Part shown: positions 1 through 10,829 of the stretch, one piece after another
Layout of the letters: every line of letters begins with the position of its first letter
How positions within the stretch are numbered: the first letter of the stretch is position 1
Assembly (NCBI GenBank): GCA_963377175.1
Contig: CAUJNA010002957.1
Span: forward strand, 687,501 to 751,500
Direction: 5' to 3'
Length of the DNA: 64,000 nucleotides
Origin: Effrenium voratum
Taxonomy: Eukaryota; Sar; Dinophyceae; Suessiales; Symbiodiniaceae
Notes under the pieces: model-generated
The model's database searches: none
What the model was told of the DNA's origin: nothing
Seen by the model: only the letters and a program-made list of their open reading frames with translations
Translations under genes and position numbers: made by a program

Positions 1-524
1 GTTGATTCAGAAAGGCAAAAACATGCAAAACAAAGGCAGGACAAGGCAACGCCCGCATTACATTGGTTTTGTGCCCTGCTTCATGCCTTCGGCTGCGTTG
101 TCGGGAGCTGCCTTTTGCTTGTTTGCCTTGATTTTACCCTTTGCGTGTGGCGTGAGTGTTCATGTTCACCTGCTTTATTATGTGTTGTTTTCGCATGTGA
201 ATCAACATTGGCCTTGCCCGTCCATCGGGTGGTCAAAAACACAGACCACGCAACTGTTGGAGGAGGTTCGGGAACCATGTCGTTTTAGAAAGTGGCTGGG
301 CGCACCGGGAAATTTGAGAAAATGTGAGTATGAACCTTCTGCAAGACCTGATCCTGACCTCCCCCCTCCCTTGGGCAAAAAATGCCACAATGCCTCCAAG
401 AAACAAGAGCGAAAGCCCGCCCTGCAAGCATGGCATTTCTAATCGACCTCCCCCAAGTTCTGTTTATTCCCCAGATAGCTGAAAGCTATAGGGGTTCTAA
501 CTTCTAATGAAGAGGGGAAAGTGA
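1..524. other. Unassigned leading sequence
   Basis: No recognisable gene. An open plus-strand frame of about 146 codons (2-442) has no motif I can identify and overlaps equally open minus-strand frames, so it is not supported as coding. Confidence 0.3.
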
Positions 525-1897
525 TTTGCGAGATTGAGGGCCGGGTGCTAGGGGGCATGCAGTTTGAGGTGCTGGTGGATGCTGCTTTGCGAGCTTGACG
601 GCCGGGTGCTAGGGGGCATGCAGTTTGAGGTGCTGGTGGATGCTGCTTTGCGAGATTGACGGCCGGGTGCTAGGGGGCATGCAGTTTGAGGTGCTGGTGG
701 ATGCTGCTTTGCGAGCTTGACGGCCGGGTGCTGGGGGGCATGCAGTTTGAGGTGCTGGTGGATGCTGCTTTGCGAGCTTGACGGCCGGGTGCTCGGGGGC
801 ATGCAGTTTGAGGTGCTGGTGGATGCTGCTTTGCGAGCTTGACGGCCGGCTGCTAGGGGGCATGCAGTTTGGGGTGCTGGTGGGTGCTGCTTTGCGAGCT
901 TGTCGGCCGGGTGCTAGGGGCATGCGGCTTGGGGTGCTGGTGGGTGCTGCTTTGCGAGCTTGACGGCCGGGTGCTGGGGGGCATGCAGTTTGGGGTGCTG
1001 GTGGGTGCTGCTTTGCGAGCTTGACGGCCGGGCGCTAGGGGGCATGCACTGTGGGGTGCTGGTGGATGCTGCTTTGCGAGCTTGACGGCCGGGTGCTGGG
1101 GACATGGGGGGGCATGCAGTTTGGGGTGCTGGTGGATGCTGCTTTGCGAGCTTGACGCCCGGGTGCTAGGGGGCATGCAGTTTGGGGTGCTGGTGGGTGC
1201 TGCTTTGCGAGCTTGACGGCCGGGTGCTAGGGGGCATGCAGTTTGGGGTGCTGGTAGGTGCTGCTTTGCGAGCTGGTGGATGCTGTTTTGCAAGCTTGAC
1301 GGCCGGGTGCTATGCAGTTGGGGGTGCTGGTGGGTGCTGCTTTGCGGGTGCTACGGGGCATTCAGTTTGGGGTGCTGGTAGATGCTGCTTTGCGAGCTTG
1401 ACGGCCGGGCGGGGGGCTGCTGGTTTGCGAGCTGGCCGGCGAGCTTGACGGCCGGGTGCTCGGGGGCATGCAGTCTCGGGTGCTGGTGGATGCTGTTTTG
1501 CGAGCTTGACGGCTGGGTGCTGGGGGCATGCAGTTTGGGGTGCTGGTGGATGCTGTTTTGTTTTTCGAGCTGGCCGGGTGCTAGTGGTATGCAGTTTGGG
1601 GTGCTGGTGGATGCTGTTTTGCGAGCTTGACGGCCGGGTGCTGGGGGGCATGCAGTTTGGGCTGCTGGTGGATGCTGTTTTGCGAGCTGGCCGGGTGCTA
1701 GGGGGCATGCAGTTTGGGGTGCTGGTGGATGCTGTTTTGCGAGCTTGACGGCCGGTTCTAGGGGGCATGCGCATGCTGCTTTGCGAGCTTGACGGCCGGG
1801 TGCTAAGGGGCATGCAGTTTGAGGCGCGGGTGGATGCTGCTTTGGTTGTACCAGGTGCTAGGGGGCATGTTTGGGGTGCTGGTGGATGCTGTTCGCG
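525..1897. repeat. 61-bp minisatellite array, about 20 copies
   Basis: A GC-rich unit containing GACGGCCGGGTGCTAGG, GGCATGCAGTTTG and GGTGCTGGTGGATGCTGC repeats head to tail. The CCGGG landmark falls at 541, 602, 663, 724, 785 and 846, giving a 61-bp period. Copies from about 1260 onward are diverged or truncated, while the first half is very regular. Because 61 is not a multiple of three, successive copies are read in different frames, and the long minus-strand frames across the array are best regarded as by-products. Confidence 0.95.
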
Positions 1898-1924
1898 TGT
1901 AACGGTTCGTGGCTGGTGTATCGT

Positions 1925-2290
1925 CATGATATTCCCACGTTATGGTGTGTGGGTGTAGTGGCGCCGTGATGCTGTCAACATCAGGATGATGCAGAATTTC
2001 ATTAAGCTGTCGCAAGATGGTTCGTGGCTGTGGTATCATCATGATGCTGCCTTTACACCATCAGCAGGATGCTGTTCGCATCACCATGATGCTGTCCGCA
2101 TCATCATGATGCTGTCCGCATCATCATGATGCTGTCGAACTCATCAGGACCTCGGTTTGCTTTTTCCTGCCGGATTGCTCTCAAAATCATCATTATGCTG
2201 CTGATCTCATTAGGACGTTGTCTGCGCGTTTGCTTCGTGGCTGTGGTGTCATCATGGTCTACATCATCATGATAATGCTGCGTCATGGTT
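1925..2290. repeat. Short degenerate repeat rich in ATCATGATGCTG
   Basis: Variants of CATCATCATGATGCTGTCC recur at about 18-25 bp spacing (clearest at 2080-2140), mixed with GTTCGTGGCTGTGGT-type segments. It adjoins the 61-bp array and shares the word GATGCTG with it. Confidence 0.7.
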
Positions 2291-2813
2291 CGTATCCGTG
2301 GTGTGCTATCTGGGGTCTATGCTGGTGTAATCTAATGCTTATAGCCGTCATTAGCCGCCGTTGTGATGTTTTGTGGGCGGGATCGGGTTCCTCATTTTTT
2401 GAAGACGAAAACTCTTGACGAGTCGGCCCCCCGCAGGATCATGGTGCCCTTGGACCCCTCATGTTGTAAATATGTAGTGTCCTCCCCATTCTCCGAAAAG
2501 ATGTGATCCTTCACGAGCAAGCATGTGCCAACATAGCCTCATCGGAGAGCTCTTTCAATAGCCGTGAATGTTGTCAGGAGGTGCGTTGGTCTGAAGGAAT
2601 GAACTTTGACGACTGCTACTTTGTCAATACAAAAGACGAGCAGGAAGCGAGGAAAAGGGCTGGGGCTGGGAAGCACGTTGATGCAAACAATTCACGCACG
2701 CAGGAGGCGGAGAAAGCAGCTCATGCTTCGCGCGAGCAAGAGCAGGCGGGACGGGGCACGTTGCTGGAGCCTTTGCACCGTCAAGCTTTTCGCACGAGCA
2801 TTTCCTGGCTCAG

Positions 2814-2943
2814 GCCAAAAGTTCGAAGCTCATTGCGGAGATTCTCGAGGTCAATGCGCAAACGAGTGAAGAGCTCCAGAGTGAAGGAGAGATTGCAAGA
2901 AGCCAACAAGGCAGCCAAATCTGCAAGCAAGTTCATACTATGC
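2814..2943 (+). CDS. Candidate exon-like segment (helical, acidic)
   Basis: A reading frame beginning at GCC AAA AGT encodes a compact alternating hydrophobic and acidic stretch including SSKLIAEILEVNAQTSEELQ. That is more protein-like than anything else nearby. I recognise no family. It lacks its own start and stop context, so if real it would be an internal exon of an intron-rich gene. The neighbouring frame over 2503-2979 is also open, and I cannot decide between them by eye. Confidence 0.2.
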
Positions 2944-3232
2944 ACGGAGGCGAGTCGCGATGTGTTGTTCTTTCCGTGACAGCATTTAGTAGTTTGCTCC
3001 CCGTGCTTTGCACGCTTGGAAGCACAGAAGCATGGCTCCTGGGCGACTTGCCCGGTGTGCAGAGGGAACATCCAAGCAACCTCTCCAGCATTTTTGGCTT
3101 GATGCCGACATTAGCTAGGAATTTCAGCAGCTGGTGGGTCAGTGCTTCTGTTTTGCAAGTGATTTCTATTTTGGACTCCGAGTTGCCATACTGTTCTGCA
3201 CTGCAAAGTCTTACAACCACGTCCTGGCCCAC
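2933..3232 (-). CDS. Candidate minus-strand coding segment, unknown
   Basis: The minus frame carries a protein-like run with KIEITCKTEALTHQLLKFLA followed by an amphipathic helix-like portion and several cysteines. No family is recognised. The plus strand in the same interval is also open, with a Trp/Ser-rich and less convincing translation. It could be an exon or a decayed repeat. Confidence 0.2.
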   Translation of the reverse strand: MGQDVVVRLCSAEQYGNSESKIEITCKTEALTHQLLKFLANVGIKPKMLERLLGCSLCTPGKSPRSHASVLPSVQSTGSKLLNAVTERTTHRDSPPCIV

Positions 3233-3874
3233 CCTGCGCGCATCAATCCATCGAGCCTTCCCCGCTCAGCGGGAAAGACACGTCTGCTCAAAAGGGTGTC
3301 AGCTCTGTGAAAAAATGTCTTGAGGGTTGCAAGATGGCACGTCTGGATGAGTTGGCAGCGGCAAAGTCTGAAGTGGTGTTTTGCATCCCCCCTGTTTGAA
3401 AGAAGATGTCTTCCCCGGGAGAGTCTTCCATAATTAATAGGGTTTCCTTTTGGCACTTTCAAGGGTTCACACGCAGCGAAGCATGTTCCCTCATTCGAGC
3501 AAGCTTCGTAGACTTAGAGGACTTGGATTGAACCAGCGCGCGTCATGTGAGGGAAACATGTGCACAACGGTTGCTGGCAACACTTTGCGACTGATGCGCT
3601 TGAATGACACTCACAATACTTCTCAGCAAAACCGCTGCGCAACATGTGTGAGACTCGTAGTGTCAATTGCGAGCGACGTGTTCATTTCACGCACACGTCG
3701 GAGAGACTCTTCTGATTCCCGCGTGCTGGTGGTGTTTCTGAGCGGCGGCTTCCAGAAACACTCCTCACCATTTTTTTGCGTGACATGTTTGAAAAACATG
3801 TTTGGTTTACGGGGGGGGTTGCCGGGCCGCCAATCAGAGGCGCCGGCCTGAATCTTCTTCGAGGCAAACGACCC
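3233..3874. other. Unassigned interval
   Basis: No gene, repeat or RNA gene recognised. It leads into the polypurine tract through a G-run (GGGGGGGG near 3820) and a GC-rich stretch. Confidence 0.3.
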
Positions 3875-4559
3875 GGAAAGAGGAGAAGAAGGAGAAGAAG
3901 CAAGAAAAGAAGGCAGAGAAGAAAAAGGAAAAGAAAGAATAGAAGAAAGAAGAGAAGAAAGAAGAGCAGAAAGACGAAAGAAAAGAAAATAGAAGAACAA
4001 ATGAAGAAAGACGAGAAGAAAGAACAGAAAAAGAAAAGAAGGACGATAAGAGAAGAGAAGAGAAAAGAAGAGAATAGAAGAGAAAAGAAGAGAAGAAAGA
4101 CGAGCATAAAGAGAAAATGAAAAGCAGAAAGAAGAGAAGAAAGAAGAGAAGACAGAAGAGAAGAAATACGAAAATAAAGAAGAGAAGAGAGAAGACATGG
4201 AAAAAGGGAAGAAAAGAGAAGATAAGCAAAAGAGTAGAACGAAAAGAAGAAAGAAGAGACGATAGGAGATAACAAAATCAGATGAAACAAAAGAGAATAA
4301 AAGAGGACAAGACAAGAAAGAAGAGAATAATACAGGAAGAAAGAAGAGAAGAAAGACAGGAACAATGAAGAAGAGAAGGAAGAGAAGAAAGATAAAAGAG
4401 AAGAGAAGAGAAGGGAAGGGAATGGAAGCGAAGAAAGAAGAGAAGAAAGACGAGAAGAAAGAAAACAAGAATGAAGATAAGAAAGAAGAGAAGAAAGAAA
4501 AGAAGAGAGGAGGAGAAAGAAGACAAGATAAGAAAAGAAATGAGAAGGGAAAACAAGAG
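3875..4559 (+). repeat. Polypurine (GA-rich) tract, about 685 bp
   Basis: The plus strand is almost entirely A and G, built from GAAGAAAGA-like words with only scattered T or C. Such mirror-like purine/pyrimidine asymmetry can form intramolecular triplexes. Long Phe/Ser/Leu minus-strand frames and Lys/Arg/Glu plus-strand frames here are artefacts of composition. The tract ends just before a CTATAG...GAAACTTCCGCC segment that recurs after another purine tract at 13.4 kb. Confidence 0.95.
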
Positions 4560-4562
4560 CTC

Positions 4563-4594
4563 CTATAGTTTTCATCGGTTTAGAAACTTCCGCC
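4563..4594 (+). repeat. Dispersed motif copy 1 following purine tract
   Basis: CTATAG at 4563-4568 and GAAACTTCCGCC at 4583-4594 (starts 20 bp apart) lie directly after a purine tract. The same pair occurs at 13421-13451 (19 bp apart), also right after a purine tract. Confidence 0.6.
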
Positions 4595-4734
4595 GAACGG
4601 CTTCGCCGGCTCTACTGGTAGTGACGATTATTGATGCGTTTGCAAGGTTGCTGGACGCACACTACGAAGAAGGCTGATTCCGGGTTCTAGCTGTTGGGTT
4701 TGATCACCAAGCCCAAATCTGCCAAGCTTGGTGG

Positions 4735-4911
4735 CAAAGGTGTTCTGGATGGGTCTCTTCCTGCCAAACTCCTTGCCCCATGTCAGAGCTGGGAGCTGCA
4801 AGTAAACTGCCAGGAGACCGAGGAGAAGAGACAACGGCACCTGCGCCATGTGGCCAAAGAGAAAGAGCTGCGTGCAAAGCAGCAGGCGCCTAGCGCGTGT
4901 CAGCTTGCCAT
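4735..4911 (+). CDS. Candidate exon-like segment (charged helix)
   Basis: The plus frame includes ELQVNCQETEEKRQRHLRHV followed by a Lys/Glu-rich helix and Gln/Ala/Cys residues. It looks like a piece of a coiled-coil protein rather than random translation. No start, stop or splice site is decisive. The family is unknown. Confidence 0.25.
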
Positions 4912-5751
4912 GCAATGCCAGGCCGTGGGATATAGTTATTGCGGCAATTGCGGCCTCATATACTCGGGGACAATAGTTATGGCTTTTCTCGATGGCTTTG
5001 ATTCAGGAATGCTCCGTGCAACTGCATAAGGCTTGCTTTATTGTGGAACGGAGGGTCTGGTGCGTGAATCTTGACCGCTTCATAGGCTTAATACATCTCT
5101 CGCATCAAGAAGTCCCTTTAGCAGCCCTTGCCAATCAGCCAAGAAGGCGCGGTTTGAGGCTAAGAAGAGGTGCTCAAGGGGCCAGTCAATCCTTTCTATT
5201 TGACCTTCAGCAAGTCATTTGAGGCGGCTCGGGAAGGATTCGCATGTAGACCCTGGCAATAGAAGTAGTACTGTGTTTTTTGAGGGGAAGCGTTTGCAGA
5301 TTATACATTTTCTCTTGGATGCCAAAGGCCGCGAAAGGTCTTGCAAAAGGGTGTTATATTTTGTCCACTCTTGAAAGGTTGGCGCAAGTTGTTTGCATGC
5401 GTTCCAGGCTGCCAATTGTTCAGTTGTCCTGTGCTCGCAAAACCGAAAGCACACTTCAAATCCAGGTTCCATCTGCGGAAAAAAAAGAAAAGAAAAAGCG
5501 CCGTGCGTGAATTGAAGTTGAAAGCTACTTCGCAGCCCCTACTTTCTTCACCCTAAAAAAGCTCCGAGGAAGCCCTGCGAAAGGTCTCGCAAAAATGCAC
5601 GTACACCAATTTGCAACAACGGTCATGTTTTGCCTGAAGCAGGATGGTAGTTTCTTGGTTGCAGGTGTCCTAAATGGATAATGTCCAAACTAAGGGACCT
5701 TTTGCGGAAGGCCTGCAATCCGATCTTGAAATATGACCTCCGCCTGCCGCG
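4912..5751. other. Unassigned interval
   Basis: Several short open frames and a Lys-rich run near 5470-5560 (AAAAAAAAGAAAAGAAAAAG), but nothing I can assign. Confidence 0.3.
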
Positions 5752-5885
5752 AGGTTATCCGAGAAGTTCGGTCTGAGAAGCAAAGGCAGCCATCAGAGGA
5801 GCAAAACGAGGAGCAAAACGAGGAGCGACCTGAGAGCTCCTTGGCCAGATGTCCACTTTGTCGCTGGGCTTCAGAAATTGGCTGA
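5752..5885 (+). CDS. Candidate exon-like segment with C-x2-C
   Basis: The frame from GAG GTT ATC CGA encodes an acidic run with a duplicated EEQNEEQNEE motif (the GAGGAGCAAAAC nonamer-like repeat at 5795-5825) followed by a CPLCRW motif, ending in TGA at 5883. It is protein-like but unrecognised, perhaps a terminal exon. The short C-x2-C could be part of a zinc site. Confidence 0.25.
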
Positions 5886-6399
5886 AGATGGGCTGAATGC
5901 AGGTTCTAGATGATGATCGCATTCACTGGGAGGGATGACAACTTAGCGCCTGTTTGCAAAATCAACCAAAGAGCACACCATTCAATGCTAAGAAATGTTG
6001 CCTTTGTAGCCGACTCTTGAAGAGGGCCACCAACAGATGTTGCACAGCATCTGGAAGCTTAATCTGATGCATGCCTGTAGCAAGCATGTTCCCAGTTAAT
6101 ATCTCATAGAAAAATGGTTCAGTCCAGGGACAGTTGTGTACATTCCAGTGGACTGTTCCGTAGGTTTAAATATATCCAAATCATGAGGATTGAGGATCAG
6201 ACAAGCTCAATGTCCAAAAAGCAATCTGCAGAACAAATCAAACTGTCAGGGCATAACAAAGAGTACGCTATCTGGAAGAAGCTATCCAGCAGAATCAAAA
6301 GCTTCAAACGGAGTGGAACTGCGCGGATTCCAAGTCACGCATTGGTCCTTTAACTGTGCACACTCTCGACTTGCACGGCAGGATGTGTGCGTAGTGTGA
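5886..6399. other. Unassigned interval before microsatellite block
   Basis: No gene recognised. Sequence complexity is normal until the GT repeats begin near 6400. Confidence 0.3.
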
Positions 6400-6517
6400 T
6401 GTGTGTGTGTGTGTGCGTGCGAGCGTGCGTACGTGTGTGTGTGTGTGGGTTTGCGTGTGCGTGCGCCGGTGCGCGGGTGCGCGTGCGGGCGTGCGGGCGT
6501 GCGGGCGTGCGCGCGTG

Positions 6518-6568
<51 letters not shown>

Positions 6569-6818
6569 GTGTGTGTGTGTGTGTGTGCGTGTGTGGGTTT
6601 GCGTGTGCGTGCGCCGGTGCACGGGTGCGGGCGTGCGCGCGTGCGCGCGCGTGCGCGTATGTGTGTGTGCGCGTGTGTGTGCGCGTGTTGCGTGTGCGTG
6701 TGCGTGTGCGTGTGCGTGTGCGTGTGCGTGTGCGTGTGCGCGTGCGCGTGCGCGTGCGCGTGCGCGTGCGCGTGCGCATGCGCGTGCGTGTGCGTGTGCG
6801 CGTGCGCGTGTGCGTGCG

Positions 6819-6918
6819 NNNNNNNNNNNNNNNNNNNNNNNNNNNNNNNNNNNNNNNNNNNNNNNNNNNNNNNNNNNNNNNNNNNNNNNNNNNNNNNNNN
6901 NNNNNNNNNNNNNNNNNN
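6819..6918. other. Assembly gap, 100 N
   Basis: Exactly 100 N separate a GCGTGTGC-type left side from a TCTCTGTG octamer array on the right. The round number suggests a placeholder of unknown true length inside the repeat. Confidence 0.98.
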
Positions 6919-7275
6919 TCTGTGTCTCTGTGTCTCTGTGTCTCTGTGTCTCTGTGTCTCTGTGTCTCTGTGTCTCTGTGTCTCTGTGTCTCTGTGTCTC
7001 TGGGTGTCTGTGTCTCTGTGTCTCTGTGTCTCTGTGTCTCTGTGTCTCTGTGTCTCTGTGTCTCTGTGTCTCTGTGTCTCTGTGTCTCTGTGTCTCTGTG
7101 TCTCTGTGTCTCTGTGTCTCTGTGTCTCTGTGTCTCTGTGTTTCTGTGTCTCTGTGTCTCTGTGTCTCTGTGTCTCTGTGTCTCTGTGTCTCTGTGTCTC
7201 TGTGTCTCTGTGTCTCTGTGTCTCTGTGTCTTTGTGTCTCTGTGTCTCTGTGTCTCTGTGTCTCTGTGTCTCTGT
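6919..7275. repeat. (TCTCTGTG)n octamer microsatellite
   Basis: About 44 near-perfect copies of TCTCTGTG, interrupted by single changes (a GGTG near 7000, TTTCTG near 7140, TTTGTG near 7230). Confidence 0.95.
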
Positions 7276-7554
7276 GTGTCTGTGTGTCTGTGTGTCTGTG
7301 TGTCTGTGTGTCTGTGTGTCTGTGTGTCTGTGTGTCTGTGTCTGTGTGTGCCTCTGTGTGTGCGTCTGTGTGTGCGTGAGTATGTGCATGTGTGTGTGTG
7401 CGTGTGCGTGTGTGTGTGTGTGGGTGGGTGTGTGGGTGTGTGGGTAGGTCGTGCAAGCGTGCGGGCGTGCGCTGGTGCGTGCGTGGGTGGGTGAGTGGGT
7501 GGGCGCGCGTGTGTGTGTGTGTGTGTGTGTTTGTTTGTTTGTCTGTTTGTTTCT

Positions 7555-7604
7555 GGTTGGTTGGTTGGTTGGTTGGTTGGTTGGTTGGTTGGTTGGTTGG
7601 TTGG
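7555..7604. repeat. (GGTT)n tetranucleotide repeat
   Basis: Twelve or so uninterrupted GGTT units within the larger block. Confidence 0.95.
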
Positions 7605-7998
7605 TGAGTGTGGGTGTGGGTGGGTGTGGGTGGGTGTGGGTGGGTGGGTGGGTGGGTAGGTGGGTGTCTCTGTGTGTGTGTGTGTGTGTCTGTGTGTGTG
7701 TCTGTGTGTGTGTCTGTGTGTGTGTGAGTGTGTCTGTGTGTGTGTGTGTCTCTGTGTCTGTGTCTGTGTCTGTGTGTCCGTGTGTCTGTGTGTCTCTGTG
7801 TCTGTGTGTGTGTGTGTCTGTGTGTGTCTGTGTGTGTGTCTGTGTGTGTGTCTGTGTGTGTGTGAGTGTGTCTGTGTGTGTGTGTCTGTGTGTCTCTGTC
7901 TGTGTTTGTGTGTGTGTGTGTCTGTGTGTGTTTGTGTTTTGTGTGTGTGTGTGCGTGTGTGTGTGAGTGTGTTTGTGTGTGTGAGTGTGTGTGTGTGT

Positions 7999-8012
7999 GC
8001 GTGCGTGCGTGC

Positions 8013-8110
<98 letters not shown>
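7999..8110. repeat. (TGCG)n tetranucleotide repeat
   Basis: About 28 almost perfect GCGT/TGCG units, interrupted once near 8010, passing into GCGCGCGCGGGC. Confidence 0.95.
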
Positions 8111-8212
8111 ACGCGCGCGCGGGCGCGGGCGTGGGCGTGGGCGTGGGCGTTGGTGTGGGTGTGGGTGTGGGTGTGTGTGTGTGTGTGCGTGTGCGTGTGC
8201 GCGTGCGCGTGC

Positions 8213-8768
8213 TGCTTCCAGAGGCTCAGAAGCGGCCCCAACAGCTGCGCCCACCCAGGACGAAGGTGGGGGGTCCTTGTTTCTCCTCGGTGCATCGCGA
8301 AGGGCCCCATGTGGCCCGTTTATCAGCCTTTCACTAAGATTCTCAGGGCTCATACTAAGCTTATCCTGGGCTCATCCAGGGGTTGACCACCACACAAACC
8401 AACCCCAACAACACAGGATGATTGTAGACTAGCTCATGCTCAGCGACGTATTGAGTACCAGGCGTATCAGCTGCAGGCCAAATGCCAAATGGCAGGTTTA
8501 GGCGCATGGCAATTAAGGAAGGCGCATGGCAAAAATCGGTGCCATTCAGTGGATTGCACACTCATTGCGTTTGTTTGAAAAAGCCTGTTGGTTTCGTTGG
8601 CCGGACTGAGTTTGTGCTTGCTTTTTCCCGAAAGCACTGTTATCACACAGCCAAAATTGCACGTGCCAACTTGCACGAGAATTTTTTGCACCGCCAAACT
8701 TGCAAGTGCCCCTTCCTGGCTAGACAGTCAGCAGCGCGAAACCAACTCGCAAAGTGCATGTTCACAGC
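8213..8768. other. Unassigned interval
   Basis: Open frames on both strands but no recognisable product. Confidence 0.3.
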
Positions 8769-9010
8769 TACGACTGAAAATCGCAACTTTCAAGCACAAT
8801 AGTCGCACGCGAAGTACAATTGCGCAGCTTCGGCTGGAAAATCACAACCAGTACAAAACTATTACGCGAAGTACACTTTCGGAAAGGCTCCGGCTTAAAG
8901 ATCGCGACTTTCAGGTACGAAAGTCTTGCACGAAGTACACTTTCAGAAGACCGCTGTCAGATCGCAACTTTAAAACTACGAAAGTATTACTCGTATACTT
9001 TCGCAGGTCT
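8769..9010. repeat. Degenerate tandem repeat, unit about 60-65 bp, about 4 copies
   Basis: The words ATCGCAACTTTCA (variants ATCGCGACTTTCA, ATCGCAACTTTAA), CGAAGTACA(C/A)TT and CTCCGGCT/CTTCGGCT recur in the same order around 8778, 8840, 8900 and 8960. Copies are diverged. Confidence 0.7.
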
Positions 9011-9633
9011 GGGTCCACAGCTGGAATCACGTTGAAAAGTTGCTGTGTTGTGGCCGGCCGGGCTAAAACAGCGTGCAGCTGCCACTTGCCAAGGAAAGGG
9101 AAGCATGCACGCACAGGCATGAAATCAGCACTCACTTTCGATTATGTTTTCGGGCCACCCGTGGTTCTAGTTTGATGTCTCGCTTGCTTGCTTTCTCCTT
9201 TCTATTGTGGTTGCTTATTGGCTTGCTTGTTTGTATATGCTTGCCGCCCTATGCCTATGCAAGATTCCAGAAGCATTCGGGAATAGGGCTGCACATGACA
9301 GCGCTCGTGGTCAGTCTCTGCACAGTCCGCATGTGGGACGATGGCATCATGTGTCCTGTGGTGGCCTGCTCAACCGGCAACTGGTGAAGGCCCGATTCAC
9401 TGTGCGTCACTTGCGGCTATTTCCTTCTAGGCACACACAGCGCAACGAATAGTCAGCTTCTAAGTGCTTCAAGCGCATGAGCAACTATATATACGGTATT
9501 TTCCGAGCGCTTTTCCCAACTCAAAGGCCTTGAGCCCTGAACAATCCCAAGTGTTTGAGCCTTTCAAATCTGACCAAACCACGAGGATCGATTTGGTTTA
9601 CCATCTTTTGGCGTTTCCTCCAACTCTCTAGCA
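9011..9633. other. Unassigned interval
   Basis: No recognisable gene. Contains a short TATATATACG stretch near 9486. Confidence 0.3.
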
Positions 9634-10185
9634 ATGCCTGCGGAGCAACTCGAATCAGGAGCCCTGGTTGCGGCGAAGCTTGAGCTGGCCAAAGTGGAGG
9701 ACGCCTGCAGTGAAGAGCCTGGCATGCGGATCAGCAGTCCATTGACAGCAACCATGGTAGACCTTGTACGAGGAATTAAGGGACCTGAGTGCCAGCCGCT
9801 AGGGCATCAGAGTCCTAACCCCTGCCAAAAAGATTGTCGAGGGGCCACGCAAAGATCAAGTGGCGGTGGAGACACTTTGCGAATGTTGGATTCAACCTCA
9901 GGAGCCTCTTTCACCAGAGGAGGAGGCCCTTGGCCCGCGCAGCATGCTGAAGCGTCCGGGGCCCCGGCGCTTGGGCAAGACCTAAGACATGTGTCAAATG
10001 GCGGATGCGGATCCTTCTTCCCAGCAGAAAAAGCTGGTTGCAACTGGGTCATCCCAAAGCAGAAGTGCATCTTTGCCGGAAGGCTCGCCCTCAAGAGATA
10101 TTCCAATGAAAAGCCGAGGCCCGACACAGACCTTGCACGGTTGACGAGGCCTCTTTGGTTTTTGGGAGAGGATTCCCCTACATGA
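9634..10185 (+). CDS. Hypothetical protein, about 183 codons
   Basis: An ATG-initiated frame starts MPAEQLESGALVAAKLELAK and runs to TGA at 10183. The first 50 residues look helical and protein-like, while the remainder is Gly/Ser/Pro/Cys-rich and could be translated repeat or intron. The first part is also open on the minus strand. I recognise no domain, so this may be only a first exon or chance. Confidence 0.2.
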   Translation: MPAEQLESGALVAAKLELAKVEDACSEEPGMRISSPLTATMVDLVRGIKGPECQPLGHQSPNPCQKDCRGATQRSSGGGDTLRMLDSTSGASFTRGGGPWPAQHAEASGAPALGQDLRHVSNGGCGSFFPAEKAGCNWVIPKQKCIFAGRLALKRYSNEKPRPDTDLARLTRPLWFLGEDSPT

Positions 10186-10427
10186 CAAACGGGCCCCCAA
10201 CAACGTTTCTTCTGGGGGCAGAGTCCCGTAATGGACCTGCCCAGGTGTAGGTCTACGAGTACGAGTACTTGTACTGCTTAGCAATTGACAATGTTTCAAT
10301 GTGGGTCTTTTGGCGCGCGATTTACTACGTGCAAATCGGGGTGGTGTCAGCAGTCAATTGATTTCAGAACTGTTTTTGATCAATAGTAGCATTTGTAAAA
10401 AGAGTCGCCGTTGTTGGCAGAATGGAA

Positions 10428-10829
10428 TTATGTTGGACCCTGCTTGCAGCTTTCATTGTGATGTGAGCATCTTCTAACGGAATGGCGTAGCCATCTAACC
10501 AGACGACGTGGGACTATCCTCAACATAATGCTTCTTGATGTGGTGCTTGAAAGTTTCCTGAGGACCCTGATCAGAAGTAAGTTAGGCAAACAGCCCCCCG
10601 CCTTTAGCTCGGACAGATTTGTGGCGCGCGCTCTGGCCGTACCGCGCACCATACTCAGGTGTGAGCATTGCACGGCGACGGCTCGTGGCCTGGCAAAAAG
10701 GACGCCGCGAATTATCCCGCCAGAATTATCCTGAATGGTATTAGCTTTTTTCACTTGCGGCAAACAATCCTCCCTTGATCGCAGCCAGTCAACCATCAAG
10801 TTCCCTGCAACGAGCAGTGCGAAAAGCAA
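10428..10829 (-). repeat. Possible interspersed repeat carrying a minus-strand open frame
   Basis: The minus strand is open for 133 codons and includes SELKAGGCLPNLLLIRVLRK and an Arg-rich end. The translation gives me the impression of sequence that recurs in many dinoflagellate predicted proteins, as a dispersed repeat would, but I cannot verify copy number from this window. No function is inferred. Confidence 0.25.

Larger units (their letters stand above)
6400..8212. repeat. Compound GT/GC microsatellite block
   Basis: About 1.8 kb of alternating purine-pyrimidine sequence. It holds (GT)n with GCGT and GCGC variants (6400-6818), then (TCTCTGTG)n, (GTGT/CTGT)n mixtures, (GGTT)n, further (GT)n, (TGCG)n and GGGCGT/GGTGTG words. 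All six frames are open over long distances simply because of composition, so no coding claim is made. Alternating GT/GC stretches are the classic substrate for Z-DNA. Confidence 0.97.

Noticed and set aside
1310..1927. 205-codon minus-strand frame in the 61-bp array
   Set aside because: The repeat is not a multiple of three and the peptide changes with each unit; no start context or domain.
3623..4575. Minus-strand frames of about 280-300 codons rich in Ser, Phe and Leu
   Set aside because: Direct consequence of the polypurine tract on the other strand; no signal or membrane architecture beyond composition.
6304..8353. Open frames of more than 600 codons through the GT/GC repeats
   Set aside because: They read only His/Thr, Cys/Val or Arg/Ala repeats and cross the N gap. 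They result from repeat composition.
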